Shown: piece by piece, positions 36,037 to 45,832 of the stretch
Position numbering within the stretch: the stretch's first letter is position 1
How the letters are laid out: each line of letters opens with the position of its first letter
Assembly: GCA_022825705.1 (NCBI GenBank)
Contig: JAJDWH010000028.1
Coordinates: 1 to 64,000 of the forward strand
Length of the DNA: 64,000 bases
Source of the DNA: Alphaproteobacteria bacterium
GTDB lineage: Bacteria > Pseudomonadota > Alphaproteobacteria > TMED109
Direction of reading: 5' to 3'
Program-made: the position numbers and the translations under genes
Notes under the pieces: model-generated
Told to the model about the DNA's origin: nothing
What the model saw: the letters and a program-made list of their open reading frames with translations, nothing else
The model's database searches: none

Positions 36037-37236
36037 ATGGATCTTCGAGGGAAGGTGGTCTCCGCCGACTGCCATATCGATCTCATCTGGCTGCCGCCCG
36101 ACCTCTTCACGGCAATGGCGCCAGAGCGCCTCCGGGACCGCATGCCCTACGTGGACCGGGACGAGCGCGGGCGCAGCGTCTGGGTGTCGAAGGGTGGTGC
36201 CTATTTCGGGCTGGTGAACGGCATGGGGTCGGCGGGGAGAGAATACGTGCCCGGCGAGATTCACCGGTCGGACCGAATGGCTGCTCAGGGGCTCTATGAA
36301 GACGGGCAGCGGGGAGTCCGTCGGCTCACGGATCCGGAGCTCCGGGTCCGGGACCAGGACCTCGACGGCGTGCGTGGCGAGGTGCTCTACGGGATTCTCG
36401 GGGCAGCGAACCGGTTGAACGATCCTGAAGCCGCCGCCGAGGTGATGCGCATCTACAACTCGTGGCTCGCCGATTTCTGTGCTTCAAACCCCGACCGTTT
36501 TGCCGGCATTGCCTGCGTTCCGAATCACGATGTTGGGGTTGCCGTTACCGAGATCGAGCGGGTTACGAAGCGGGGCATCGTTCGCGGTCTCGAGATCGCC
36601 AATACCCTCGACATGAAGCCGCTCTATCACCACCACTGGAACCCGCTCTGGGAGGCGGTAGACGCCAGCCGGCTGCCCGTTCACATCCACACCATCGGCG
36701 GCAGGCAGCCGGAGCCGGAAGGCCTTACTCGACTCGAGTGGCGGGCTGCCTTTGCCACGTTCATCACCGGCTTCCAGCTCAAGATGGCCGACAAGCTGAT
36801 GGAGGCGATCTACGGTGGTGTGCTCGAGCGGTATCCGGGAGTGAGGCTCGTCATCGGTGAGGCCGGGATCGGATGGATTCCGTACGTGCTCGAGCATATG
36901 GATCTCGAGTGGGAGGATCAGTTCCGAGACCTTGAACTCAAGATGAAGCCGTCCGAATACTGGCGCCGCCAATGCTACGCCACCTACCAGAGCGACCCCA
37001 TTGGCATTCGTCTGATCGACGTACTCGGTGAAGATAACGTGATGTGGGGCTCGGACTTCCCGCATCCGGACGGCGTGTGGCCGGACAGCCAGGAATTCAT
37101 TGCCCGCGAGATGGCGGGGGTGGAGCCGCGGATCCAAGGCAAGGTCCTGTGGGAAAACGCGGCCCGGCTGTACGGGTTTCCGGCAGAGCCGGGCGCCTCG
37201 GTCACCGAAGGGCTCAGTTCGGAAGCGAGTGGTTAG
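36037..37236 (+). CDS. Amidohydrolase family protein (ACMSD-like TIM barrel)
   Basis: The 399-residue protein is of the amidohydrolase_2 type. SADCHIDLIWLP near residue 9 holds the first metal-site motif, normally DxHxH but here DCHID, so the second His is replaced. Later motifs are LPVHIHTIGG (His pair), GVRLVIGEAGIGWIPY, and MWGSDFPHPDGVWPDS with the conserved Asp. Family members decarboxylate or hydrolyse aromatic and lactone acids. Start at 36037 with AGGGA upstream; the longer frame before it is not family-like. Confidence 0.88.
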   Translation: MDLRGKVVSADCHIDLIWLPPDLFTAMAPERLRDRMPYVDRDERGRSVWVSKGGAYFGLVNGMGSAGREYVPGEIHRSDRMAAQGLYEDGQRGVRRLTDPELRVRDQDLDGVRGEVLYGILGAANRLNDPEAAAEVMRIYNSWLADFCASNPDRFAGIACVPNHDVGVAVTEIERVTKRGIVRGLEIANTLDMKPLYHHHWNPLWEAVDASRLPVHIHTIGGRQPEPEGLTRLEWRAAFATFITGFQLKMADKLMEAIYGGVLERYPGVRLVIGEAGIGWIPYVLEHMDLEWEDQFRDLELKMKPSEYWRRQCYATYQSDPIGIRLIDVLGEDNVMWGSDFPHPDGVWPDSQEFIAREMAGVEPRIQGKVLWENAARLYGFPAEPGASVTEGLSSEASG

Positions 37237-37532
37237 TACCTGACGATCGCGTGTACCGCGCCGATGACTCGGCAAACACAGCGGTGTCACTCGGGTCGGC
37301 TCTGCCGATCTCTTGAACAATCAACGGGAGTTTACGGGGCGACATCTTTGTTGCCTTCACGTTGCCGCTGGTAAGCGTGCGGCTGAATCTGGATGACTTC
37401 GGACGAGGGGAGCACGTTCGGATAGGCAGGGGTTCAGCCGTGCCGAGCACTACTGGCTGGGCGAAAGGGTAGGCCTGAACGGGGTTGCTGGTTGCCGGCT
37501 GTTTCGACGGCGTGGTCCTCTAAGATTGGCGT

Positions 37533-37596
37533 CAGGGAGCCTGTTCGTGAGGAGGTGCCGGCCGCGGGTTAAGCGGACGGACGGACAGGCTCCCTG
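37533..37596. repeat. Long perfect-arm hairpin, possible small RNA or bidirectional terminator
   Basis: CAGGGAGCCTGT (37533-37544) and ACAGGCTCCCTG (37585-37596) are exact inverted 12-bp arms. The stem extends inward through a wobble and three more pairs (TCGT/ACGG). The loop of about 32 bases is G+C-rich. No T-run follows on either side, so it is not a standard intrinsic terminator. Confidence 0.6.
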
Positions 37597-37690
37597 GCCG
37601 CACTGCTGTTACCGAGGCAGCTGGCGGTGTGCATCCCTCCATCGCTGCCGACTTCTCGGTCGCAACGCGGGGCACTCTACTAGAGAAATG

Positions 37691-37713
37691 ATGCGAATGC
37701 AAATCATTCGCAT
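37691..37713. promoter_or_regulatory. Fur-box-like palindrome
   Basis: ATGCGAATG-CAAAT-CATTCGCAT has perfect 9-bp arms. Its core GCGAATGCAAATCATTCGC matches the classical 19-bp Fur box (GATAATGATAATCATTATC) at 13 of 19 positions by eye. No iron-related gene lies next to it: the nearest frame on either side is not a convincing gene. It may belong to a lost gene or a small RNA. Confidence 0.5.
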
Positions 37714-38173
37714 ATTGCTGACTACATCGGAAATTCTCGTATTGCGGCTCACCTGGACATGGAGGCGTTCGCTGTTGGCCGCATGACATTGGGCAAGTGC
37801 TGGCAGGGCGGGCTGACCAGCATCGTGGCGACGGCAGGGATCGTTTGCACCAGTACCGCCTGGCCACCAAACCACTGGCGATGGGGGCCGGCTCTTCGAC
37901 AGTGTCAAGGTTCGCGCAGATTCGAACGGAAGTTCAATCCATGAATGGGGAGATTCGCAACAGCGATCGGCTCAGAGAATGCCGGGCTGTTCGTCAGGGA
38001 GCCGCGGCAGCGCCATGGATCAATCGACCCTTTGCCGACGGTGGGCCTGAACCCCGGCAATGCCCGACGCTCGTCATGCCGGAGGCCGCGCGCCTCGAAC
38101 GGACGTTCGCCCAGGCGTGCGGCAGGGCAATCGGAAGAGAAATCCGGCTATCCGCGGCGGCCGCGTGGCCCGG

Positions 38174-40072
38174 CTACGTCGCTGTTCCGAGCGCACTCTG
38201 CACGGTTGTGACGATGCGGGCGCCATCGAGACCGGCACGTTCAACTTGCGCGGCAGGTGTGTCGTGGTCAAGGAACATGTCGGGCATGGCCATCGGGCGG
38301 AACGCTAGGCCGGAATCGAACACGCCCTCCCGCGCAAGCAGGTGCATCACCTGGGAGGCAAATCCGCCGATCGAACCCTCTTCGACCGTGACCAGCACCT
38401 GGTGGTTGGCTGCGAGGCGCCTGACCAGGTCCTCATCGAGCGGCTTCGCGAAGCGGGCATCTGCCACCGTTGTCGAGAGACCGCTTGAACCGAGTTCTTC
38501 AGCAGCCTTGAGGCAGTCCTGCAGCCGCGAGCCGTATGAGAGCAGGGCGACCTTCGTGCCCTCTTGGATGACGCAGCCTCGACCGATCGGCAGCACTTCC
38601 GGAGTGTCCGGAAGGGTGACCCCAACGCCGCTTCCACGGGGATAGCGGAACGCGCACGGGCGATCATCGATGCTGACCGCGGTGGCCACCATGTGGACCA
38701 ATTCAGCCTCGTCGGCGGCCGCCATCAGCACCGTTCCGGGAAGGCAGCCGAGGTAGGTGATATCGAAGGCGCCACAATGCGTTTGTCCGTCGGCCCCGAC
38801 GAAGCCTGCACGATCGATCGCGAATCGAACAGGCAGGCTCTGGATGGCGACGTCGTGGACGATCTGGTCGAATGCCCGCTGCAGAAAGGTCGAATAGATG
38901 GCCGCAAAGGGTCGCATCCCTTCGGCAGCCAGACCGGCCGCGAACGTCACTGCGTGCTGCTCGGCCAGCCCGACATCGAAGGTTCGATCCGGGAAGATCT
39001 TTCCGAATCGGTCGACGCCGGTTCCCGAGGGCATCGCGGCCGTGATGGCGACGATCTTGTCGTCGCGGCGTGCTTGCTCGATCAGGGCATCCGCGAAGAC
39101 GCGCGTGTAGCTCGGCGGAGTGTTGGCGCCGCCGCCGCCCTTTGGTGCGCCACTGGCCACATCGAACTTGCCGACGCCGTGACCCTTGTCCTCGGAGTCT
39201 TCCGCCGGGGCATACCCCTTTCCCTTCTCCGTCACCACGTGAACCAGAATGGGACCTTCGGCTTGGTCATCGCGTACGTTGCGCAGCACTGGAACCAGAT
39301 GGTCGATGTTGTGACCGTCGATCGGGCCCACATAGAACATGCCCAGCTGTTCGAACAGTGTGCCGCCGGTCAGCAAGCTCCGCGCGTAGCTCTCGGCGCG
39401 CCGTGCCGACCGTTGCAACGAGTCGGGAAACCGCCTTGACATCTGCAATCCGATATCACGCAAAGACCGATACGACTTGGACGAAATCAGACGCGACAAA
39501 TACGCCGACAGAGCCCCCACCGGGGGGGCGATTGACATTTCGTTGTCGTTCAGGACCAGAATCAGCTTGTTGGCCATTGCGCCAGCGTTGTTGAGCCCCT
39601 CAAAGGCCATGCCGCCGGTCATCGCGCCGTCCCCGATGACGGCGACGACCTTGTTGTCCCTGCCCTGGAGATCACGGGCGACCGAAAACCCGAGAGCGGA
39701 CGAGATGGAGGTCGACGCGTGTGCCGCGCCGAACGGGTCGTACTCGCTCTCGGATCGCTTGGTGAAGCCTGACAATCCACCACCCTGGCGAAGGGTGCGG
39801 ATACGGTCGCGTCGACCGGTCAGGATCTTGTGGGGGTAAACCTGATGTCCAACATCCCAGATGATGCGATCGGAAGGCGTGTCAAAGAGGTAATGGAGCG
39901 CGACGGTGAGTTCGACCACGCCCAGGCCGGCGCCGAGGTGGCCACCCGTCACCGAAACCGCATCGATCGTTTCTGCACGCAGTTCGTCCGCGACCTGTCG
40001 CAGCTGTTCCGGCCGCAAGGCTCTGAGTTCGCTCGGATCCCCGACGGTATCCAGCAGGGGTGTCTCAGGCAT
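38174..40072 (-). CDS. dxs: 1-deoxy-D-xylulose-5-phosphate synthase
   Basis: Condenses pyruvate and glyceraldehyde-3-phosphate with thiamine diphosphate, the first step of the MEP isoprenoid pathway. The start at 40072 (MPETPLLD) has a GAGGAAG site upstream. Seen are [35 protein letters not shown], the ThDP motif [15 protein letters not shown], and [17 protein letters not shown] in the transketolase-like middle domain, then the C-terminal domain. The 632-residue length is normal. It lacks the usual ispA/xseB neighbours; an Old Yellow Enzyme gene lies upstream on the same strand. Confidence 0.97.
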   Translation of the reverse strand: MPETPLLDTVGDPSELRALRPEQLRQVADELRAETIDAVSVTGGHLGAGLGVVELTVALHYLFDTPSDRIIWDVGHQVYPHKILTGRRDRIRTLRQGGGLSGFTKRSESEYDPFGAAHASTSISSALGFSVARDLQGRDNKVVAVIGDGAMTGGMAFEGLNNAGAMANKLILVLNDNEMSIAPPVGALSAYLSRLISSKSYRSLRDIGLQMSRRFPDSLQRSARRAESYARSLLTGGTLFEQLGMFYVGPIDGHNIDHLVPVLRNVRDDQAEGPILVHVVTEKGKGYAPAEDSEDKGHGVGKFDVASGAPKGGGGANTPPSYTRVFADALIEQARRDDKIVAITAAMPSGTGVDRFGKIFPDRTFDVGLAEQHAVTFAAGLAAEGMRPFAAIYSTFLQRAFDQIVHDVAIQSLPVRFAIDRAGFVGADGQTHCGAFDITYLGCLPGTVLMAAADEAELVHMVATAVSIDDRPCAFRYPRGSGVGVTLPDTPEVLPIGRGCVIQEGTKVALLSYGSRLQDCLKAAEELGSSGLSTTVADARFAKPLDEDLVRRLAANHQVLVTVEEGSIGGFASQVMHLLAREGVFDSGLAFRPMAMPDMFLDHDTPAAQVERAGLDGARIVTTVQSALGTAT

Positions 40073-40491
40073 CACTTCCTCTTTCGGCGGTGGCCTTTCA
40101 GTTAACCGGCTGAACCATATCAGCAAGGCCGTTGATGGACCTCTCGACAATACCTTTTCGGATCGTGCATCGGCTACAGCGGGCATTACCCGATCGCCGG
40201 TGCGGGATCGGAGATCGTGGGGACGCAACGGGTCCGCTGACGCACCCGCAATGATCCAAGAGCGGGGGAATCCGTCGCCTATCCCGACAGCGGGGCCTGT
40301 CCACAGGTCACGATTGATCGGCTCACCAACGCGGGTAGGGCGTACGTACGACAGCAGGTATCCGCGTCTTCCAAGTCGCGGTTGAGGCCATCGAGCGAAG
40401 CGGTGACGGGCAAGACCTGAGTATTGGCGACGGCCCCTCAGGCACCGAGGGGCCATCGCCAGATGCACGCGCTTCCCGTGATGCCTGACTG
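40073..40491. other. Intergenic, 419 bp, upstream of dxs
   Basis: Both flanking genes read leftward. A terminator-like hairpin lies just after the OYE gene (listed), so dxs likely has its own promoter here. No coding sequence recognised. Confidence 0.5.
40426..40460 (-). terminator. Terminator-like hairpin after the OYE gene
   Basis: A 14-bp stem (GGCGACGGCCCCTC / GAGGGGCCATCGCC on the plus strand, one wobble pair) with a 7-base loop, 31 bases after the stop codon. No strong U-tract follows, so its efficiency is uncertain. Confidence 0.55.
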
Positions 40492-41604
40492 CTAGCTGGC
40501 GACTTGCCGGACCGGGAACACCTGCGGGCGTCCGGAAGGATGGCAGCGCGCGTACTGCCGGGCGTACGCCGTGTCGGCGCCCAGTTCTTCCGCGGCGTGC
40601 CAGGCCCAGCGGGGATCGAACATCATCCCCCGGGCCAACGCCACCATGTCCGCCTTGCCCGAGGCGATGATGTCTTCGGCCTGCCGTGGCTCGGTGATCA
40701 TGCCGACGGCCATGGTGGTGATACCGGTTTCAGTCTTGATGCGGTCCGCGAACGGAACCTGATAACCGGGGCCCAGCGAGATTGCCTGTTTCGGGTGGTT
40801 CCCGCCCGATGAGACATCCAGGAAGTCGCAGCCCGCGGCCTTCAACTCGTGTGCGAGCGCGACGCTGTCGGAGAGGTCCCAACCGCCTTCCACCCACTCG
40901 CTGGCCGAGATCCTGACCCCGAGGGGGCTGGCCTTGGGCCAGACAGCGCGGACCGCTTCGAAGATCTCCAGCAGCAGGCGCATCCGGTTCTCCCGGCTGC
41001 CGCCGTAGGCGTCCTTGCGCTGATTGGACAGCGGCGAAAGGAATTCCGACAGCAGGTAACCGTGGGCGGCGTGCACCTCGGCGACATCAAAGCCCAGACG
41101 GGCCGCCCGTTTCGCCGCCTGGACGAACTGCCGCTTGACCCGAGCCAACCCGGAGAGGTCCAGGGCCGTGGGCACGTGCCAGCCCTCGTCATAGGGAATG
41201 GGTGAGGGCGCCACCGTGGTCCATGCTTCCTGCTCCTGCCCCAATGGCTTCCCGCCGGCCAGGGGCGGATTGCAGGACGCCTTGCGCCCGGCATGGGCCA
41301 GCTGGACCGCAAGCGCGGTGACCCCGTGCTCGCGGCAGAAGTTCACGACCCGGGCGAGCGCGGCTTCCGTTTCGTCCGACCAGAGACCGAGGCAGCGATG
41401 GGTAATCCGCGCCTCCGGCGCAACGTGGGTGGCCTCGGCGAACACCAGTCCGGCCGCGCCCATGGCGTACTGGCCCAGATTCATCAGGTGCCAGTCCTGG
41501 GCTGCTCCGTTCACGGCCTGGTACTGGCACATGGGCGAGACCACGATCCGGTTCGCGAGCTTCAGATCGCGGAGCGTGATAGGGGTGAAGAGGCGGCTGG
41601 TCAT
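40492..41604 (-). CDS. NADH:flavin oxidoreductase, Old Yellow Enzyme (YqjM-like)
   Basis: The 370-residue FMN enzyme reduces activated C=C bonds. Start at 41604 ([20 protein letters not shown]). Seen are [20 protein letters not shown] with the YqjM-type Cys, [30 protein letters not shown] with the active-site His region, [19 protein letters not shown] and the phosphate-binding [14 protein letters not shown]. It belongs to the thermophilic-like branch and probably serves in electrophile detoxification or unsaturated acid metabolism. Divergent from the class III transaminase. Confidence 0.94.
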   Translation of the reverse strand: MTSRLFTPITLRDLKLANRIVVSPMCQYQAVNGAAQDWHLMNLGQYAMGAAGLVFAEATHVAPEARITHRCLGLWSDETEAALARVVNFCREHGVTALAVQLAHAGRKASCNPPLAGGKPLGQEQEAWTTVAPSPIPYDEGWHVPTALDLSGLARVKRQFVQAAKRAARLGFDVAEVHAAHGYLLSEFLSPLSNQRKDAYGGSRENRMRLLLEIFEAVRAVWPKASPLGVRISASEWVEGGWDLSDSVALAHELKAAGCDFLDVSSGGNHPKQAISLGPGYQVPFADRIKTETGITTMAVGMITEPRQAEDIIASGKADMVALARGMMFDPRWAWHAAEELGADTAYARQYARCHPSGRPQVFPVRQVAS

Positions 41605-41823
41605 GTGTCCCTGCGGTCCGTGCGTTCCTGCGAAACGGATGGTTCTCGCGAATTTGGTCGCTCGACGCAAGCAGCAGCGCGAGGATCGTCCCACGGGCGC
41701 TGACCTGCAACGCAGGTCCGGTGTCTATGATCGGGCCTCGCGCCGGGCCACTGCCGGTCAAGGCAGGCAGAAACAGGGGTCAGGCGGCGGCCAATCGACC
41801 GGCACGGCGGCGGGGGACCGGAG

Positions 41824-43230
41824 ATGGAAATCAGGCAGGACCACAACCTCTCTCTCGAGGAAATGGACAAGCAGAGCTTTCTGCACGGCTACACGGCGCT
41901 CAAGTCGCATCTTGAGACCGGTCCCGAGATCATCGTGTCGGGAAGCGGCGTGCGGCTCACCAATTCAGCGGGCAAGGAATACATCGATGCCGTAGCCGGG
42001 CTTTGGTGCGTCAACATCGGGTGGGGACACAAGGAGGTGGTCGACGCGATCGCGGCGCAGGCGGATGAGCTGGCCTACTACCACAGCTTCTTCTCGATGG
42101 GGACGGAGGCGCCCATTCGGCTCGCGGACCGGCTCCTGCGCCTCGTGCCCGACAACATGAGCAAGGTAAGTTTCGGCAACTCGGGCTCGGATGCCAACGA
42201 CACCAACGTCAAGCTGGTCTGGTACTACAACAATCTGCGCGGCAAGCCCGAAAAGCGGAAGATCATCTCCCGCAAGCGCGCCTATCACGGCGTCACCGTA
42301 GCGACGGCAAGCCTCACCGGGCTGTCGAACGTGCACACGGCGTTCAACCTGCCGTTGCCGATGGTCCTTCATACCGAGACCCCGCACTACTGGCGGCACG
42401 CGGAGCCGGGGATGAGCGAGCGCGACTTCTCGCAAGCGTGCGCGCGGAAGCTCGAGGAAATGATTCTCGCAGAGGGCCCCGAGACGGTGGCGGCGTTCAT
42501 TGCGGAACCGGTGATGGGCGCCGGCGGCGTGATCATCCCGCCGGAGGGCTACTTTCCGGAAATTCAGCGCGTATTGCGCAAGTACGACGTGTTGATGATC
42601 GCCGATGAAGTGATCACCGGTTTCGGCAGGACCGGCAACTGGTTCGGGTCCGAGACCTACGCCATCGAACCCGACATGATGACCATCGCCAAGGGGCTGA
42701 CGAGCGGTTACGTGCCGATGTCGGGCAGCATCATCTCCGAGGAGATCTGGGAAGTCATCAAGGAAGGCCCCCCTGGCGTCGCCGCCTTTGCGCATGGCTA
42801 CACCTACAGCGCGCATCCCGTCGCGGCCGCAGCGGCCATGGCCAACCTTGACATCATGGAGCGGCTGGACCTGCCGCAGAAATGCGCCGAGGTCGGCGCA
42901 TATTTCCAGCGGCGGCTGCGCGAGGTCGCCGCCGACCATCCGCTGGTCGGCGAGGTGCGTGGCGATGCCCTGCTGGCGGCCGTCGAATTGGTCAAGGACA
43001 GGGAGACCAAGGAGGCGTTCGACCCCGACCTCCTCGTTGGGCCCATGCTCAGCAAGTACTCGATGGAAGAGGGACTTATCACCCGCTCGCTGCCGCTTTG
43101 CGATGCGGTGTCGTTTTCGCCGCCCCTGGTCATCACCACGGCCGAGGTGGACGAGGCGCTGGAGCTGTTCGGGCGGGCACTGAACCGTGTCGCCGACGAG
43201 CTGGTCAGGGCTGGCACCTGGAATCCGTAG
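41824..43230 (+). CDS. Class III (omega) aminotransferase
   Basis: The 468-residue PLP enzyme moves an amino group between an amine or omega-amino acid and a keto-acid. Clear motifs are FGNSGSDANDTNVKL (phosphate binding), RAYHGVTVATASLTG, the PLP-ring Asp in LMIADEVITGFGRTGNW, and the catalytic lysine in MMTIAKGLTSGYVPMSGSI. The overall length and GSDAN tract suggest a beta-alanine/pyruvate or putrescine-type transaminase. Substrate undetermined. It is followed, 173 bp later, by an aldolase, possibly a joint pathway. Confidence 0.93.
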   Translation: MEIRQDHNLSLEEMDKQSFLHGYTALKSHLETGPEIIVSGSGVRLTNSAGKEYIDAVAGLWCVNIGWGHKEVVDAIAAQADELAYYHSFFSMGTEAPIRLADRLLRLVPDNMSKVSFGNSGSDANDTNVKLVWYYNNLRGKPEKRKIISRKRAYHGVTVATASLTGLSNVHTAFNLPLPMVLHTETPHYWRHAEPGMSERDFSQACARKLEEMILAEGPETVAAFIAEPVMGAGGVIIPPEGYFPEIQRVLRKYDVLMIADEVITGFGRTGNWFGSETYAIEPDMMTIAKGLTSGYVPMSGSIISEEIWEVIKEGPPGVAAFAHGYTYSAHPVAAAAAMANLDIMERLDLPQKCAEVGAYFQRRLREVAADHPLVGEVRGDALLAAVELVKDRETKEAFDPDLLVGPMLSKYSMEEGLITRSLPLCDAVSFSPPLVITTAEVDEALELFGRALNRVADELVRAGTWNP

Positions 43231-43403
43231 AGACACGGCGGAACGAGCGCCCAGCCCCTTTTGCCGTGCCTTTCCGCAGGAGGTGCGATTGGTCGCGGGG
43301 ACCGCTGCAGAGACCGGTAGCCTGATATCAGCACCGTGCCCAGGGCTCGTTCCTGCGGGTCCGGAACCCCTTGAACTGCCCATCCGTTCAGCAGGATACG
43401 TCA

Positions 43404-44279
43404 GTGCCCAGAATCAACCGCGCGATTGAACTGCTGGCAGCAGGTCAGCCGGTGTACAGCGATACGGTCGTCGAGCTGACCCACGGGAGCGGCGTCCGGC
43501 AGGCCGGCACCTGGGCCGACTGCCTGATCGTGGACCTGGAGCACCAACCCTTCGACACGACGCGCCTGGGCGACTTCATGCGCGGGCTGGTGGCCGGCGG
43601 TCCCACCGACACCGGTCACCGTACTCCGGCCGTGATCGTCACGCTGCCGACCGACGGCAGTGACGCCCGAACCGTGCGCACCAATCGCTGGATGGTCCAG
43701 CAAGCCCTGGCCATGGGGGTGCATGGCCTGATCCTGTGTCATGCGGAAGCCCCTGCAGCCGTGAAGGCGTTTGTCGAGGGGGCACGGTATTCCTTTCAGG
43801 ATCTTGGCGTCGGTAGTCACCTGGAAGCGGGCCGGCGTGGATCAGGTGGCCAGCACACCGCCGCCGAAATCTGGGGTCTGCCGGTGGCGGACTATCTGGA
43901 GTGCGCCGACGTCTGGCCGCTCAACCCAAGCGGTGAACTGATGCTGGGCCTGAAGATCGAAAACCGGCGGGCGCTGCTTCAGGCGGAGGCCAGCGTCGCC
44001 GTACCGGGAATCGCCTTCGCCGAATGGGGACCCGGTGACATGGGCATGTCCTACGGGTACCGGGAGGCACACGATCCGCCCTATCCGCCTGACATGCTGG
44101 CGGCAAGGGAACAGGTCAAGGCAGCCTGCGACCGGTCAGGAATCGCTTTCCTCGACATCATGCAGCGCGACAACGTGGTCGCGCTCATTGATGCCGGAGT
44201 GAAGATCGGTGCCACCACCCGTGAGGTCGCCGCAATGGGCCGCCAGCACAGCCGCCGCAAGGCGGGGACCGCAAGCTGA
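43404..44279 (+). CDS. HpcH/HpaI-type aldolase (citrate-lyase family)
   Basis: The 291-residue TIM-barrel protein belongs to the metal-dependent class II pyruvate aldolases. Seen are WADCLIVDLEHQPFD (the metal/Asp-Glu region), VHGLILCHAEAPAAVKAFV, LKIENRRALLQAE (catalytic Glu), and AFAEWGPGDMGMSYG (glycine-rich substrate loop, here with Trp). A GTG start at 43404 is backed by AGGA eight bases upstream; the frame open from 43371 is not. Substrate unknown. Confidence 0.85.
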   Translation: MPRINRAIELLAAGQPVYSDTVVELTHGSGVRQAGTWADCLIVDLEHQPFDTTRLGDFMRGLVAGGPTDTGHRTPAVIVTLPTDGSDARTVRTNRWMVQQALAMGVHGLILCHAEAPAAVKAFVEGARYSFQDLGVGSHLEAGRRGSGGQHTAAEIWGLPVADYLECADVWPLNPSGELMLGLKIENRRALLQAEASVAVPGIAFAEWGPGDMGMSYGYREAHDPPYPPDMLAAREQVKAACDRSGIAFLDIMQRDNVVALIDAGVKIGATTREVAAMGRQHSRRKAGTAS

Positions 44280-44471
44280 ATCGCCAGCGTCTCGCTACCG
44301 CTCCAGAGAGCCCTGTCTGATGTCGGACAAACGCGGCCCCGGGCAGCCGCGCAATGATGCCGGGCAGGACCAGCCCGGGACGTCGTCGCGGTCGTTGCGG
44401 CCGCGCGGGTACGTCTTTTCGGGCACGCCGGCACAGGCGTCTGGCAGCCTGTGGAAGCATCCTCGCCTGAT

Positions 44472-45821
44472 TCAGTTGTCGGCCTTGCCCGCGTAGGGGT
44501 TGTCGCCTTTGCGGACCATGATCCGGAGGGGCACGCCGTCAAGGTCGAAGGTCTCGCGGAGGCCATTGGCCAGGTAGCGGACATAGCTCCGTGGCAGTCC
44601 CCCCGGATGATTGGCGAACAGGGCGAACGTCGGAGGGCGCACGTTGACCTGCGTCATGAAACGCAGGCGCTGGGCCCGCCCGCCGGCGCGGGGTGGTTGG
44701 TGTGCGTCGGTTTGGGCGCGTAGCCAGCGGTTCAGCACAGGCGTCGGCACGCGCCGGTTCCATCGCTGATGGACGGTGAAGACCGCTTGCATGAGGCGAC
44801 TGGTCCCGTGGCCGGTCAAGGCGGAGAGCGCGACACAGGGGACGCCGCGCGCCTGCGGCAACGTATCGTCGAGCCGCTCGACCAGTGCCCGCCGCATGGC
44901 GGCGGGTTGCCGGACCAGGTCCCATTTGTTGGCGGCGACCACCAGCGCGCGGCCTTCCTGTACCACTTCTGCCGCGATGGCGAGGTCCTGGTCCACCAGC
45001 GCCTCGCTGCAGTCGAGCATGAGCACGGCCGCTTCCGCGAATCGAAGCGCCCGTCTCGTGGACTCGGCGGAAACCGCTTCCGGCCGGGAATCAACCCGGC
45101 TGGTTCGTCTCAGTCCGGCGGTGTCGACGAGTTCGATCCGGCGACCGCGCCAGGTCCAGGCGTGGCCGACCGAATCTCGTGTAATCCCGGGTTCCGGCCC
45201 CGTCAGCATCCGGTCTTCGCCCAGCAGGCGATTGGTAAGCGTGGACTTGCCGCTGTTTGGGCGGCCGACGATGGCGATGGGGATGGGCCGCGCCTGGTCC
45301 GGGGCGTCCGCATCAGCCGGCGCCGCGGGGACGTTCCGCGCAGCGATCACCGCTTCGACATCGCCGATCCCGAGGCCATGTTCGGCGGAGATCGGGATCG
45401 GCTCACCGAGCCCGAGTTCGAACCCTTCGACCGCCTGGGCCGCCAAGGTGGGGCTGTCGCACTTGTTGACCAGAAGGGTGACTTCGCGGCCGTGCATTCG
45501 CGCTAGACGTGCGTACTCGCGATCGACCGGGGTCACGCCCTGCCGGCCGTCGATCATGAACAGGACCAGATCCGCTTCGGCGAGGGCCCGTTCACTTGCT
45601 TCGCTCATTCGGGCAGCCAGCGTGCCGGCGTCGGCCTCTTCGAGACCGGGCGTGTCGACGATCTGGAAGTCCTCAGCCCCGATTTGCCCGGACGAGACAT
45701 TCAGGTCCCGCGTCATGCCGGGATTGGGGTCGACGAGCGCCGCCCGCCGGCCCGCCAATCGGTTGAACAGCGTGGACTTGCCGACGTTGGGGCGGCCAAC
45801 GATTGCCACCCGCAACTGCAT
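44472..45821 (-). CDS. der: Ribosome-biogenesis GTPase Der
   Basis: Der (EngA) has two adjacent GTPase domains and a KH-like C-terminal domain and is essential for 50S maturation. Start at 45821 with MQLRVAIVGRPNVGKSTLF. First G-domain: GRPNVGKS, DTPG, NKCD. Second: GRPNSGKS, DTAG, NKWD. C-terminal KH region: NPYAGK at the end. Length is 449 residues, normal. It lies 11 bases after bamB, forming a TPR-bamB-der operon as in many proteobacteria. Confidence 0.97.
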   Translation of the reverse strand: MQLRVAIVGRPNVGKSTLFNRLAGRRAALVDPNPGMTRDLNVSSGQIGAEDFQIVDTPGLEEADAGTLAARMSEASERALAEADLVLFMIDGRQGVTPVDREYARLARMHGREVTLLVNKCDSPTLAAQAVEGFELGLGEPIPISAEHGLGIGDVEAVIAARNVPAAPADADAPDQARPIPIAIVGRPNSGKSTLTNRLLGEDRMLTGPEPGITRDSVGHAWTWRGRRIELVDTAGLRRTSRVDSRPEAVSAESTRRALRFAEAAVLMLDCSEALVDQDLAIAAEVVQEGRALVVAANKWDLVRQPAAMRRALVERLDDTLPQARGVPCVALSALTGHGTSRLMQAVFTVHQRWNRRVPTPVLNRWLRAQTDAHQPPRAGGRAQRLRFMTQVNVRPPTFALFANHPGGLPRSYVRYLANGLRETFDLDGVPLRIMVRKGDNPYAGKADN

Positions 45822-45832
45822 GAACGCCGCCC

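Larger units (their letters stand above)
37237..38173. other. Gene-free stretch, 937 bp, between convergent genes
   Basis: Contains a long hairpin and a Fur-like box, both listed separately, but no recognisable gene. The reading frames present do not look like proteins. Confidence 0.55.

Noticed and set aside
37759-37944. Small frame just after the Fur-like box as an iron-regulated gene
   Set aside because: No ribosome-binding site and no protein-like sequence.
44209-44496. Short frame between the aldolase and der genes
   Set aside because: Low-complexity composition, no ribosome-binding site, and overlap with both real genes.
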